A DNA stretch of 56,180 nucleotides from a virus. Below the pieces are notes generated by a model. It did no database searches and was not told the DNA's origin. It saw only the letters and a list, made by a program, of their open reading frames with translations. Both the position numbers and the translations under genes were made by a program. The stretch is from the IMG/VR virus record IMGVR_UViG_3300028595_000015, positions 1 through 56,180 of that record. The stretch is one strand, 5' to 3'. Positions 41,736-50,104 of this stretch are shown here, one piece after another. Every line of letters begins with the position of its first letter. Position 1 is the first letter of the stretch.

Positions 41736-42329
41736 ATGAGTAATGTTATTGAACAAGGTTTAGAAAAAGTTCGAGACACCCATTTTATATTTAATGAGCG
41801 TGGTGGATTCGAGATAAGAAATGCTTATATTTTCTGGACAAATTTCAGAGGAGAAAGAGACCAATTTGGGAATGACGCAAGAAATTTTAATGTTGCCGTT
41901 CCTGAAGAAGTTGGGGTTGAGCTTTTAAAAAGAGGTTGGAGAGTAAGAGAACGTGCCTCTTATGATGATGAAAGTAGAGTCTTATATTTCATCAATATTA
42001 AAGTACGAATGGAGAGTAAAAATCCTCCAATTATTAGTTTATATTCTGAGTTTAGAGGTAAAAGAACAAAAAGAGCATTAGATATTAATACTATCGGAGA
42101 ACTTGATAGATTAGATTTGATGCAGTGTGACTTATCAGTAAATGCTTATGAATCACCTATGTATCCTGGTAAAATAACTGGATATTTAGGCAAATTGAAT
42201 GCTATTCAAACACCTAACATTGAGTTTGGTGGAAAGTATGACGATTGGTTAGACGAGGAGCACGATTGTTTAGCGGATGGCTCTTGTACATTAGAAGAGT
42301 GGACAGAGATGAATAAGAAAGATGAGTAA
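41736..42329 (+). CDS. single-stranded DNA-binding-like protein
   Basis: 197 residues directly after the polymerase. It shows GGFEIRNAYIFWTNFRGERD, FNVAVPEEVGVELLKRGW, then FINIKVRMESKNPP and MQCDLSVNAYES, resembling phage ssDNA-binding proteins of an OB-fold type. The acidic C-terminus (DEEHDC and Glu-rich tail) fits SSB-like acidic tails. Assignment by resemblance and location; moderate confidence. Confidence 0.55.
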   Translation: MSNVIEQGLEKVRDTHFIFNERGGFEIRNAYIFWTNFRGERDQFGNDARNFNVAVPEEVGVELLKRGWRVRERASYDDESRVLYFINIKVRMESKNPPIISLYSEFRGKRTKRALDINTIGELDRLDLMQCDLSVNAYESPMYPGKITGYLGKLNAIQTPNIEFGGKYDDWLDEEHDCLADGSCTLEEWTEMNKKDE

Positions 42330-42579
42330 CGAAAAAATTATATTTGACGACGAAGAGGTTGAAAAATACCTCACCGTCGCTGAAGCAGACATACTTCACG
42401 TACTACATCAAAAAATTATGGATTGTAAAAGGGACAGTATGGATATTCCAAAATTGATTAAAGACCGCGTTGGAAAAATGGTAAATCAAAAAGGGCAATA
42501 CTTACTTAACTGTGGATACAATTCTTTAGAGGTTATTGATATTGATCAATCTAATCTTAAAATAACTATAAATGACTAA
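42322..42579 (+). CDS. small acidic protein of unknown function
   Basis: 85 residues overlapping the previous gene by 8 bp. Helical N-terminal part (YLTVAEADILHVLHQKIMD), no domain recognised. Located within the replication cluster, so a role there is possible. Confidence 0.45.
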   Translation: MSNEKIIFDDEEVEKYLTVAEADILHVLHQKIMDCKRDSMDIPKLIKDRVGKMVNQKGQYLLNCGYNSLEVIDIDQSNLKITIND

Positions 42580-42599
42580 AAAGTTGGGAGGTAACTACT

Positions 42600-42929
42600 T
42601 TGCAGCAGGACAAACTTTACTTATTTGAAAGTAGTAAATTAGAAATACTTAAGAAGCATGGTAATCTTGTATTATCCTTAAAGACTTTTAAAAAGAGTTT
42701 GAGGTATATGGGAGAAGAGATATTACAAATAAAAACTAAAAAGATTTTAAGAGGTACGCCTGATAAAATGGGCGAAGACCAAAAGAAACAATATGATGAG
42801 TTAGTTAATTTAGTACTCGTCGAATTAGAAGCTGTTACTGGTTTTAAAAAATTAGTTTGTAGATTTTTACCAGTTGAGGAAGATGCATCAATGAATGATC
42901 AACCTTGTGTAATTATCGAACAAGCTTAA
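42600..42929 (+). CDS. small protein of unknown function
   Basis: 109 residues from TTG 42600 behind TTGGGAGGTAAC. Helical and charged; it contains GEEILQIKTKKILRGTPDK. Not recognised. Lies between the ssDNA-binding-like protein and the helicase. Confidence 0.45.
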   Translation: MQQDKLYLFESSKLEILKKHGNLVLSLKTFKKSLRYMGEEILQIKTKKILRGTPDKMGEDQKKQYDELVNLVLVELEAVTGFKKLVCRFLPVEEDASMNDQPCVIIEQA

Positions 42930-42942
42930 AAGAGGTGTATTT

Positions 42943-44253
42943 ATGGCAGGAGTACAGTTAAGAGATTATCAATACGATGCGGTAATGAAAATGCGGAATG
43001 GTTGTATTTTAGCTGGTGGTGTTGGGGTTGGTAAATCCCGCACCGTGCTTGCCTATTATTATATTCTTAATGGGGGCGAAGTAAATACGCCTACTTATAT
43101 GAAAATGCATCACTCCCCGAAAGATATTTACATAATAACTACCGCATTAAAAAGAGATAAAAAAGAGTGGGAATTAGAATTACTTAATTTTAAAATGTCA
43201 CCCGATCCGAAAGAATCCAGGTATAGACATAATATAGTAATCGATAGTTGGAATAATATAAAAAAGTATGTGGATGTTAAAGATGCTTTTTTTATATTTG
43301 ATGAGCAGCGTGTTATAGGTTATGGAACTTGGACAAAATCTTTTTTGGCAATAGCAAAAAATAATGAGTGGGTATTACTATCAGCAACACCTGGAGATAC
43401 ATGGTCTGATTATATGCCGGTGTTTATAGCTAATGGTTGGTATAAAAATAAAACAGATTTTAATAGAAAGCATGCCGTATTCTCTAGATGGACAAAGTAT
43501 CCAAAAATAGAAAGATGGGTAAACGAAGGTCGACTAATACGTTTAAGGAAACATATTTTGATAGAGATGAATATGATTCGGTCGACGGTAAGAAATCACG
43601 AATATATAACAGTTGATTATGATAGGGTATTATATGCGGAGACTGCTAAAAAAAGATGGAATCCATATCTTGATAGACCTATAGAAAATGCTACGGAGTT
43701 TTGTTATACTCTTAGAAAGATTGTTAACAGCGATCCATCAAGACTTTATGCACTAATGGATATTTTAAAGAAGAAAAAAAAAGCTATAATTTTTTATAAT
43801 TTTGATTATGAGTTAGAGTTATTGCGTAAGCTTTTTGGTGATAGTCACTCTATTACAGAAAAAAACAAAGAGAAAGATGATCCTATAATTAAAGAAGATA
43901 TTCCATGGTTGCACCTTGTTGATGAGCGTATAGCTAAGGCCGAATGGAATGGTCATAGACATGAAGATGTCCCGACTGATGATTATTGGGCGTATTTAGT
44001 TCAATATACGGCTGGGTCTGAGGGGTGGAATTGTATAACCACTGACACTATAATATTCTTTTCTATGACTTATTCTTTCAGAGTGCTTGAACAGGCTAGC
44101 GGACGTATTGATAGAATGAACACTGATTATACGGATTTATATTACTTTCATTTTAGAAGTAATAGTAAGATTGATTTAGCAATAAGACAGGCGCAGAAAA
44201 GAAAGAAAAGATTTAATGAAAAAAATTTCGCGCCATTATTCGAGGAGGAATAA
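42943..44253 (+). CDS. SF2 DEAD/SNF2-type helicase
   Basis: 436 residues. Q-like residue at Q10; Walker A AGGVGVGKS (24-32); Walker B DEQR (120-123); motif III SATP (147-150); C-terminal lobe with AIIFYNFDYELELL, AGSEGWNC and motif VI QASGRIDRM. The layout is that of phage DNA helicases of superfamily 2, with a DEQR instead of DEAH box. Probably assists replication or recombination. The last 37 bases overlap upstream of the next gene only if the longer start is used. Confidence 0.85.
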   Translation: MAGVQLRDYQYDAVMKMRNGCILAGGVGVGKSRTVLAYYYILNGGEVNTPTYMKMHHSPKDIYIITTALKRDKKEWELELLNFKMSPDPKESRYRHNIVIDSWNNIKKYVDVKDAFFIFDEQRVIGYGTWTKSFLAIAKNNEWVLLSATPGDTWSDYMPVFIANGWYKNKTDFNRKHAVFSRWTKYPKIERWVNEGRLIRLRKHILIEMNMIRSTVRNHEYITVDYDRVLYAETAKKRWNPYLDRPIENATEFCYTLRKIVNSDPSRLYALMDILKKKKKAIIFYNFDYELELLRKLFGDSHSITEKNKEKDDPIIKEDIPWLHLVDERIAKAEWNGHRHEDVPTDDYWAYLVQYTAGSEGWNCITTDTIIFFSMTYSFRVLEQASGRIDRMNTDYTDLYYFHFRSNSKIDLAIRQAQKRKKRFNEKNFAPLFEEE

Positions 44254-44260
44254 AAGTATT

Positions 44261-44770
44261 ATGAAAAATTTTATTAATGAAGTAGGGAAGTATATATCCA
44301 AACACAAAGTACTATATTATATCCTTAATTTTACTTGGGGGTTGCCATTAACGATTGTTGGATATTTTCTAATGTTGGTGTTAAGTCCTTGGGCAAAGAT
44401 TAAGAAATATGGATATATTTACTACATCGAGATCCAATCAAATGCAAGTTGGGGACTTAGTATGGGTACCACATTTATTACAGGTTTAAGAGGTAGTTCA
44501 AGCTATGGGTTAAAAGAACATGAGTTTGGACACACTGTACAGAATGCTATATTCGGACCTTTTATGATTTTTATTGTGTCTATTCCAAGTTTTATTAGAT
44601 GTAATTATAGGAGTTTTATTAGAACAATAAATCCTAATTTAGTAAAAGGCGCTTATTATGATATTTGGTTTGAATCAACTGCGTCTACAATTGGAGAATG
44701 GTATGAGTCAATTAGGTATATAATGGCAGATGTTAAAACAACAAAAGAAGCAATGAATAGATTCAAATAA
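44261..44770 (+). CDS. membrane zinc-metalloprotease-like protein
   Basis: 169 residues from ATG 44261 (GAGGAGGAATAAAAGTATT upstream; a longer start inside the helicase is less likely). One or two N-terminal hydrophobic spans (about 20-42), then KEHEFGHTVQNAIFGP with HEFGH at 87-91, the HExxH zinc signature, then another hydrophobic segment (FMIFIVSIPSFI). E138 in WFEST is a candidate third ligand as in gluzincins. Phage or host membrane-protein target unknown. Interesting because membrane-embedded proteases are rare in phages. Confidence 0.6.
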   Translation: MKNFINEVGKYISKHKVLYYILNFTWGLPLTIVGYFLMLVLSPWAKIKKYGYIYYIEIQSNASWGLSMGTTFITGLRGSSSYGLKEHEFGHTVQNAIFGPFMIFIVSIPSFIRCNYRSFIRTINPNLVKGAYYDIWFESTASTIGEWYESIRYIMADVKTTKEAMNRFK

Positions 44771-44795
44771 CGTAAACTCTTAAATTTAATTGTTT

Positions 44796-44823
44796 GCGCA
44801 AATTATACATACTCCTTTATAAG
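44796..44823 (+). promoter_or_regulatory. early promoter-like element 8
   Basis: GCGCAA, ACATA and TATAA in register. TATAA runs straight into GGAGG and the ATG at 44837, leaving no room for a normal -10 to +1 gap that would keep the Shine-Dalgarno in the message. Confidence 0.55.
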
Positions 44824-44836
44824 GAGGAATGATAAA

Positions 44837-45178
44837 ATGTTAGTAATTTATATTATTGGATCAAGCAGGTTTAGTGTTGTAAAAGAAGATTTATACAATT
44901 TTTTAAACGGGATTGATAGTGTTGCTCCACTAGCGGTGGGCATTAGTGAAATATATAAGAATTCACTAAATGACAAAAATTATGAGGAGTTACATTACTT
45001 AGAAGATAGAAGTATGGACGAGGCTAATTTTGTTATATTGGTTGATTCTGATTATACGGATTCAAAAGTTCATGTTGGTGAAGACACTCAACGAGAGTTA
45101 AATTATTGTGTTGAAAACAATATTACTGTTTTGAAAAATGATATTAATATTTTAAAAACTTTATTGAAGAAGGGTTAA
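44837..45178 (+). CDS. Rossmann-like small protein
   Basis: 113 residues with an alternating strand/helix pattern (LVIYIIGSSRF; ANFVILVDSDYTDSKVHVGE; TVLKNDINIL). The GSS near the N-terminus and DSD-type loop recall small nucleotide-processing folds such as nucleoside deoxyribosyltransferase relatives, but no catalytic residue can be named with confidence. Ends at a stop-codon terminator. Confidence 0.45.
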   Translation: MLVIYIIGSSRFSVVKEDLYNFLNGIDSVAPLAVGISEIYKNSLNDKNYEELHYLEDRSMDEANFVILVDSDYTDSKVHVGEDTQRELNYCVENNITVLKNDINILKTLLKKG

Positions 45179-45205
45179 CAATGACTCTTCTTCTTTATTT
45201 TATAT
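45166..45205 (+). terminator. terminator hairpin spanning the stop codon
   Basis: GAAGAAGGGTT pairs with GACTCTTCTTC (two mismatched/wobble), followed by T-rich sequence. Confidence 0.65.
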
Positions 45206-45228
45206 TTTAGAAGGAGGAACTTAGAAAA

Positions 45229-46182
45229 ATGAAAAAAGTATTTATAACAAAAACGCCCAGTGCTGACACACGTTCTGCTACTGGATTAATGTCTGTTGAG
45301 GAAGTAACACGTGATACTAATCAGCATATTAAAGATGTTAAGAGTATTATATATTCTTTGGCAGAGGAAATGATGTTAAAAGCATCTAATCATGACCATA
45401 CTAAATTAGAAAATATTGAAGAGTTTACAGAGGCTCTTAATAAAGGTTTTATTGGTGAACAAAAAATCAAAGATAGCCTTTGGTGGACAAAACATTTGGT
45501 TGAAAGACACCATTTAAATGATAGTGTTCCTGCAGATGTAACGTTATTAGATGTTATTGAGATGATTGCGGACGGTGTTGCTGCTGGTAAAGCTCGTACA
45601 GGAGATGTTTATGATATAGAGTTACCTAGTGATATTCTACAAGAAGCTTTGATAAACACTCAGCATTACATAATGGAAAACGCTGAAATAGTAGGTAATG
45701 ACAGTGACGAATGTTGTGAATCTAGTGGATTGGAAAGTGTAAAAAGCGTATTCGAACGTTATAGAGCAATTAACGAAGTAAAATATGATAACCCGGATGC
45801 TTTCGACGTATACTATCAAGATCCAGATACTAGAGAAATAATCAAAGGGCCTAATATATTACCTCATGAACCAGATTACTTTCTTATAGACCATTTGATA
45901 TATATTGGTAATAAGAAAACTTATGATAAGTTTAGCGGTGAATTAGGAATTGATGAGTTTTATTCTTACACTTATAGTCGTTCTAGGGTAGCTATTGTAG
46001 GTAAAAATAGTAAGACTGGAGAATGGTTTGGATGGAGTCATAGAGGATATGGAAAATTTTACCCTGGATATGTCGTAAAAGAGGGTAGTATGTTGTCTAA
46101 AAAGTTTGTAGCTGGATATTCTCCTCAGACCGACGAACAGCTTAGATTGGTCGCAGAAGTATTTGCGGATTTGATGGATTAG
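45229..46182 (+). CDS. DUF5662-like protein with C-terminal conserved phage domain
   Basis: 317 residues. Residues about 25-135 match the pattern of DUF5662: TRDTNQHIKDVKSIIY, NHDHTKLENIEEF, WWTKHLVERHHL, LLDVIEMIADG; the repeated His/Asp resemble metal-binding HD-like enzymes. The C-terminal 100 residues (YTYSRSRVAIVGKNSKTGEW then FGWSHRGYGKFYPGYVVK) form a separate conserved phage module. A phosphohydrolase role for the N-terminal part is plausible but inferred. Confidence 0.6.
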   Translation: MKKVFITKTPSADTRSATGLMSVEEVTRDTNQHIKDVKSIIYSLAEEMMLKASNHDHTKLENIEEFTEALNKGFIGEQKIKDSLWWTKHLVERHHLNDSVPADVTLLDVIEMIADGVAAGKARTGDVYDIELPSDILQEALINTQHYIMENAEIVGNDSDECCESSGLESVKSVFERYRAINEVKYDNPDAFDVYYQDPDTREIIKGPNILPHEPDYFLIDHLIYIGNKKTYDKFSGELGIDEFYSYTYSRSRVAIVGKNSKTGEWFGWSHRGYGKFYPGYVVKEGSMLSKKFVAGYSPQTDEQLRLVAEVFADLMD

Positions 46183-46186
46183 TCTT

Positions 46187-46633
46187 ATGGATATATTAAA
46201 TTACAAAGACATAGATGATGTTATTATATCTTCTGATTTAAGTACTAGTGATAACATCATGACTACTACAATATCTGTTGTTAAAAAAGACGGTTCTATG
46301 ATGGTTGTTTACCAGGAGAAGAATAATATTAAATATGATATTCCTCCAATATCTATTAAAAATGCAAATCTTAGACTTTCAAAATCGCTTTTATCTCAAA
46401 AATACACTCATGATTATAAGGGGGATTCTCTTATTAATATGGGATTTACGGTTACGGTTAATGAATTTAATTCTCAAATTTATTATGTTGGAAAGTATAG
46501 AGGAGAGCGTTGTGTAATTTTGTTTTATCCTTTAGCTAAAACATACCGTGTCGATACAGATTATGTGATAGATGAAGAATTAGATAATGCGATAAATATT
46601 CAGAAAAATAAAATATTTAGGGGGAGTATTTAA
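46187..46633 (+). CDS. protein of unknown function
   Basis: 148 residues, probably soluble and beta-rich (TTTISVVKKDGSMMVVYQEK; MGFTVTVNEFNSQIYYVGKY). Not recognised. ATG follows the previous stop by four bases and has a weak ribosome site, so coupling is likely. It overlaps the next gene by one base. Confidence 0.45.
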   Translation: MDILNYKDIDDVIISSDLSTSDNIMTTTISVVKKDGSMMVVYQEKNNIKYDIPPISIKNANLRLSKSLLSQKYTHDYKGDSLINMGFTVTVNEFNSQIYYVGKYRGERCVILFYPLAKTYRVDTDYVIDEELDNAINIQKNKIFRGSI

Positions 46634-47349
46634 TGAACGATGAAAAAAATGATAAAAAAATAAAAGAGGTATTTAAAATTTCCGGTGAAAGTAAGTTTGG
46701 AAGTCTTGGCACTACTCTAATACTTAATGGTCCAAAACCTAAAAAGAGTACCTTAGAGTTGATGGGCGAGTCAACTATTGATTTGAAAAAACCAGGTATT
46801 ATAATTGCAGTATATCCTGGTATGGGTCAAGAAGTCTATTCAAAATTTTATGATAACTATTTTCATTTAGAATCTTACCCTTACTATACTAAAAAAATGC
46901 CTAGAGGTAAAAGCCAGGGAATGATGTATGCCCTTGACGCTATTAACAAAGTCCAACAAGAGGATTATGATATTTGTTTTGTCGATGCTCATACGGACGT
47001 TTTAAATTATTTAAAAGGGTTAAATCAAGATTTTATTATATTTTATCCAACCCCAACGCAAAAAAAAGAAGTTGTTTTGGAGAGGATTGCTAGGATTTAT
47101 AGTAATAGGATGAGTTTATATTCAGCAGGATTACTTGTTTATGTTACAAAAAATCATGTTAAGAAAATTAATGACCTCAGAATGTATCCTAATTCTATAG
47201 CTTCTTCAAAAGGTATTTTAAACGAAGAGTTACTATTAGAAATCTCTAGAGCCACCCCTTTAGAAAGAAGAAAAATAATAGAAGTATTTTCGGAGATGAA
47301 AAAAACAACCAATATAGTACCTCCGAAGGATCCAAAAAAAGAGGTTTAA
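46633..47349 (+). CDS. nucleotide-kinase-like protein with degenerate P-loop
   Basis: 238 residues. The block IIIAVYPGMGQEVY (57-70) occupies the position of the Walker A loop in a family of phage nucleotide kinase-like proteins that read YPGxGKS/T. The next elements (FHLESYPYY, YDICFVDAHTDVLNYL, FIIFYPTP with VLERIARIY) follow that fold. Here Lys-Ser/Thr is replaced by Gln-Glu (Q66-E67), so normal ATP binding is doubtful. It may be a catalytically dead regulator or have another nucleotide-binding mode. Confidence 0.5.
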   Translation: MNDEKNDKKIKEVFKISGESKFGSLGTTLILNGPKPKKSTLELMGESTIDLKKPGIIIAVYPGMGQEVYSKFYDNYFHLESYPYYTKKMPRGKSQGMMYALDAINKVQQEDYDICFVDAHTDVLNYLKGLNQDFIIFYPTPTQKKEVVLERIARIYSNRMSLYSAGLLVYVTKNHVKKINDLRMYPNSIASSKGILNEELLLEISRATPLERRKIIEVFSEMKKTTNIVPPKDPKKEV

Positions 47350-47350
47350 A

Positions 47351-47632
47351 ATGGATACTTCTAAATTAACTGAGAAGATGTATAAGGCGATGACTTCGAA
47401 TAACATTGGCGTTGTTAAGGATTTATCGGACGAGTTCGCAGAGCAATTTGATTTATACTATTTTACAACTCAAAACGTTACTAGTGTGGACAATGGATTT
47501 ATTGCTGGTTGTATAGAAATGGGAGAACTAATGTTGGCTCTTAACTTCTTAAAGAATGTGTATAAGATGAGTTTAACAGATTCTATAATCCATGTAATTA
47601 AAGTATTAAGAAAGGAGGTTACTATTGTATAA
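47351..47632 (+). CDS. small helical protein of unknown function
   Basis: 93 residues. Helical, with KLTEKMYKAMTSNNIGVVKD and IHVIKVLRKEVTIV. No domain recognised. Overlaps the next gene by one base. Confidence 0.45.
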   Translation: MDTSKLTEKMYKAMTSNNIGVVKDLSDEFAEQFDLYYFTTQNVTSVDNGFIAGCIEMGELMLALNFLKNVYKMSLTDSIIHVIKVLRKEVTIV

Positions 47633-48282
47633 TGAGTAAGAGAAGAAAATTAAGAACTTATGACGATGTTCGTCGGTCTGGAAAATACAAAGACGCTATT
47701 ATTATTGATAATTGGAAGCATCTTCGATCTTGGTATTCTAAACACGGACCTTCTAAAACTCACGAAATAGTATTTACAGAGTACGCCGCTCACATTAAAT
47801 TACGTAGAGATATTCCAGAAAGAGATAAAAAAGATGCTACTTGCTTCTATTACCTTTCAACTCATGCTTTCTATGGTAAGAGATCTTGGTTATGGTCAAC
47901 AGAAGCTTTATATTCTTGTGGTTTTACAGGAATAATAATTCGTAACTGGGATGCTGAAGAAGAAGGAGAAGAGTGGCCTGAAGAAACTTGGGAAAGTGCG
48001 TTAGCAACTAATGAAAAATTAGAGGTATCGAGAGTAATTCAAAGAGAGTCGTTGGCTACAGAATATGGGTTTAACGATAAAGATACATTAGTACCTGAGA
48101 ATTTAGTAGAGAAACTTAATGAGCTTGATTATATTTCCACAGAAGATTTAACAAGAGTGGACAGTAGATACTGGATGACAACTTCTAATGAGGGTACAAC
48201 AGTGGTTTATTGGGACATAGGTAACAATTGGTGCGTGATAAGTTGTATAGTCCCACCAGAAGAAATTGATTTGTTTACCTAA
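47632..48282 (+). CDS. protein of unknown function
   Basis: 216 residues. Aromatic and charged, with a Trp/Glu-rich stretch (RNWDAEEEGEEWPEETWESA) and an N-terminal IIIDNWKHLRSWYSKHGP. No family recognised. Its last codons overlap the fourth GTTTACCTAAAC palindrome. Confidence 0.45.
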   Translation: MSKRRKLRTYDDVRRSGKYKDAIIIDNWKHLRSWYSKHGPSKTHEIVFTEYAAHIKLRRDIPERDKKDATCFYYLSTHAFYGKRSWLWSTEALYSCGFTGIIIRNWDAEEEGEEWPEETWESALATNEKLEVSRVIQRESLATEYGFNDKDTLVPENLVEKLNELDYISTEDLTRVDSRYWMTTSNEGTTVVYWDIGNNWCVISCIVPPEEIDLFT

Positions 48283-48284
48283 AC
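48273..48284. promoter_or_regulatory. GTTTACCTAAAC palindrome, copy 4
   Basis: A perfect copy overlapping the stop codon of the previous gene, with a near-copy (TTTACCTAAAAC) at 48289-48300. Upstream of the lipoprotein gene. Confidence 0.5.
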
Positions 48285-48342
48285 AATATTTACCTAAAAC
48301 TTTTATTAGTTTGCCAAAAAAAAGATAAGGAGAACTTAGAAA

Positions 48343-48720
48343 ATGAAAAAAATTTTATTAATTATTGTGTTTTTATTATTCGTAATCGGATTATTTGGTT
48401 GCGAAAATAGTGAGGTTCCTATTAAAACAGATGAACCTTTAACAACTGATATTTCAGAAGATACTGAAGTAGAAGATGTTGTTTTAGAAAAACCATCAAC
48501 TATGACTTGTTCATTTGATGATAATATTATAGTTTACACCTATGATGACGATGAGATATTTAGTGTTGTTAAAAATAGCGAAGAGATTGAAACTGGTTTA
48601 CATTGGACGACTATTATTGATAATTCATATGATGGCAATGTTAGTGCGTTCATAACAGAAATGCAAGAGTGGTATTTAAACGAGGATATTTATACTGACT
48701 CTTGGTGCGAATTTAAATAA
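48343..48720 (+). CDS. phage lipoprotein, candidate superinfection-exclusion protein
   Basis: 125 residues. Positive N-terminus (MKKI), hydrophobic core (LLIIVFLLFVIGLF) and lipobox LFGC with cysteine at about 20 make a clear lipoprotein signal. The mature part is acidic (TDEPLTTDISEDTEVEDV then VLEKPST) and has a small C-terminal domain. Some Gram-positive phages encode such lipoproteins to block DNA entry of other phages. That role is only a possibility here; the type of sorting is well supported. Confidence 0.75.
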   Translation: MKKILLIIVFLLFVIGLFGCENSEVPIKTDEPLTTDISEDTEVEDVVLEKPSTMTCSFDDNIIVYTYDDDEIFSVVKNSEEIETGLHWTTIIDNSYDGNVSAFITEMQEWYLNEDIYTDSWCEFK

Positions 48721-48736
48721 AAAGGAGAACTTAAAA

Positions 48737-49297
48737 ATGAGTAAAATTAAAAAAGTGATGATGGACCCAGAGAACCATCCAGATACTCTTAATCGCGTAT
48801 ACCTAGTAGGCGATAAAAAGGTAGATAGAGAAACATTTATTAAATCGTTAGCGTATGGTCTTTTTGAATATGTTGATATTGAGATGGAACCGGATTTTCA
48901 AGAAAGTAATGTTTATGACATTAGAGCCATGATTCACGAATTTATCACCGCAGGCAGTCAAGCTAGTTTAAAAATAGATGGTGTAATCTATTCATCTTAT
49001 TATGAGTTTGTAGAGAAGAAGGAATACTCTTTAAAGAGATATAATGTCAGTTTTGATATTTTAGTTCGTCCGGCTTTGAAATTTCATAGTAGAGATAAGT
49101 GGAAAAGAGACAGTGTTGAACAAATCGCTTACAGTTATGCGGACGCTCGAGAAAAATTTAAAAAAGGTTTTAAAGATTTAAATCCAGATCGTAAAATTAA
49201 AAGGGTTAAAGTAGAATTAATCGAAGATATAAAGCCTTTAGATGTTCCTGTTAAAACAGACCCTGATAATCCTGAAAATGAGTTAAAAAATGCTTAA
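48737..49297 (+). CDS. protein of unknown function
   Basis: 186 residues, soluble. It shows DKKVDRETFIKSLAYGLFEY and KFHSRDKWKRDSVEQIAYSY. Behind AAAAGGAGAACTTAAAA. No domain recognised. Overlaps the next membrane protein by 8 bp. Confidence 0.45.
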   Translation: MSKIKKVMMDPENHPDTLNRVYLVGDKKVDRETFIKSLAYGLFEYVDIEMEPDFQESNVYDIRAMIHEFITAGSQASLKIDGVIYSSYYEFVEKKEYSLKRYNVSFDILVRPALKFHSRDKWKRDSVEQIAYSYADAREKFKKGFKDLNPDRKIKRVKVELIEDIKPLDVPVKTDPDNPENELKNA

Positions 49298-49619
49298 AAA
49301 ATGGTGGGGGGATTTTAAATATGACTTCACATGCACTTGGTATGATTTAAAGGGTGACTGGAAAGAATTTTTAGAAGAGATTATTTCTGTTTGGAAAGAT
49401 TACAACCTTGATGATTATAATGTTTTAGGAAAGATAGTGGGATTTATAATAACAACATTTATAAATATCGTATACACATTATCCTTATTTGTGGCGTTGG
49501 TCTTTACATCTATTATGTTAATAGTTATACTATTGTTTCTAGCGATTTTAGGGCCACCACTAGGATTTATATTCTCTTTCATGTGGCATGTAATTATGAA
49601 AATAATAAAAAAAAAATAA
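49290..49619 (+). CDS. two-span membrane protein
   Basis: 109 residues. Aromatic/acidic N-terminus (WWGDFKYDF, WKEFLEEIISVW) then two hydrophobic segments (about 47-65 and 70-92; LFVALVFTSIMLIVILLFLA) and a basic end. No signal family recognised. Confidence 0.55.
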   Translation: MLKKWWGDFKYDFTCTWYDLKGDWKEFLEEIISVWKDYNLDDYNVLGKIVGFIITTFINIVYTLSLFVALVFTSIMLIVILLFLAILGPPLGFIFSFMWHVIMKIIKKK

Positions 49620-49630
49620 TAAAGGCGGTG

Positions 49631-49777
49631 GTGGACAGTGACAGCATTCTTATAAGCACTATTTATAAACTTATAAAAATTAAACTTAATTATGAAAATC
49701 CTACGATTGAGCCAGTAGGTACTTTGAGAAAATTATATAAAAAAAGAAGGGTTTTATCGTACGCTTATTACGCATAG
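49631..49777 (+). CDS. possible 48-residue protein
   Basis: Open frame from GTG 49631 (alternative GTG 49628) with AAAGG just upstream, encoding a short basic protein ending in RVLSYAYYA. The 3' end is followed by a terminator. Short and weakly supported; may not be translated. Confidence 0.3.
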   Translation: MDSDSILISTIYKLIKIKLNYENPTIEPVGTLRKLYKKRRVLSYAYYA

Positions 49778-49794
49778 CCTTTCTTTTTTTTTTT
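49741..49794 (+). terminator. long terminator hairpin
   Basis: AAAAAGAAGGGTT pairs with AGCCTTTCTTTTT with two wobble pairs, followed by a long T run. Confidence 0.75.
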
Positions 49795-49795
49795 C

Positions 49796-49823
49796 ACGCG
49801 TTTAAAACATAGTCATTTATAGA
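49796..49823 (+). promoter_or_regulatory. early promoter-like element 9
   Basis: ACGCGT, ACATA and TATAG in perfect register. Confidence 0.65.
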
Positions 49824-49853
49824 AAAACTAAAAACTAAAGGAGGAATTTTATA

Positions 49854-50093
49854 ATGAGTTTGAATGAAAAATTAATTATTGGAGGATTCGCGATCTTATC
49901 GTTTTCTACTTTGGGTTTATGGCAAAGAACAAGAGAGCATAGAGGGGCTATATCAGTCCATCAAGAAGCTATCGAGTTACTTGCTGATAACCAGGTAGAT
50001 ACTGTAAGTGCATTAAGAGAAAGCGCGAATGTTCATACAATTCATGAGAGTAGAATCAAATCATTAGAGAATTTGAAAAAAAAAAGTTTATAG
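49854..50093 (+). CDS. small membrane protein
   Basis: 79 residues; N-terminal hydrophobic span (LIIGGFAILSFSTLGLW) followed by a charged helical tail. Strong ribosome site AAAGGAGGAATTTTATA. Member of the monocistronic set. Confidence 0.55.
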   Translation: MSLNEKLIIGGFAILSFSTLGLWQRTREHRGAISVHQEAIELLADNQVDTVSALRESANVHTIHESRIKSLENLKKKSL

Positions 50094-50104
50094 TAAGGAG
50101 GAGT

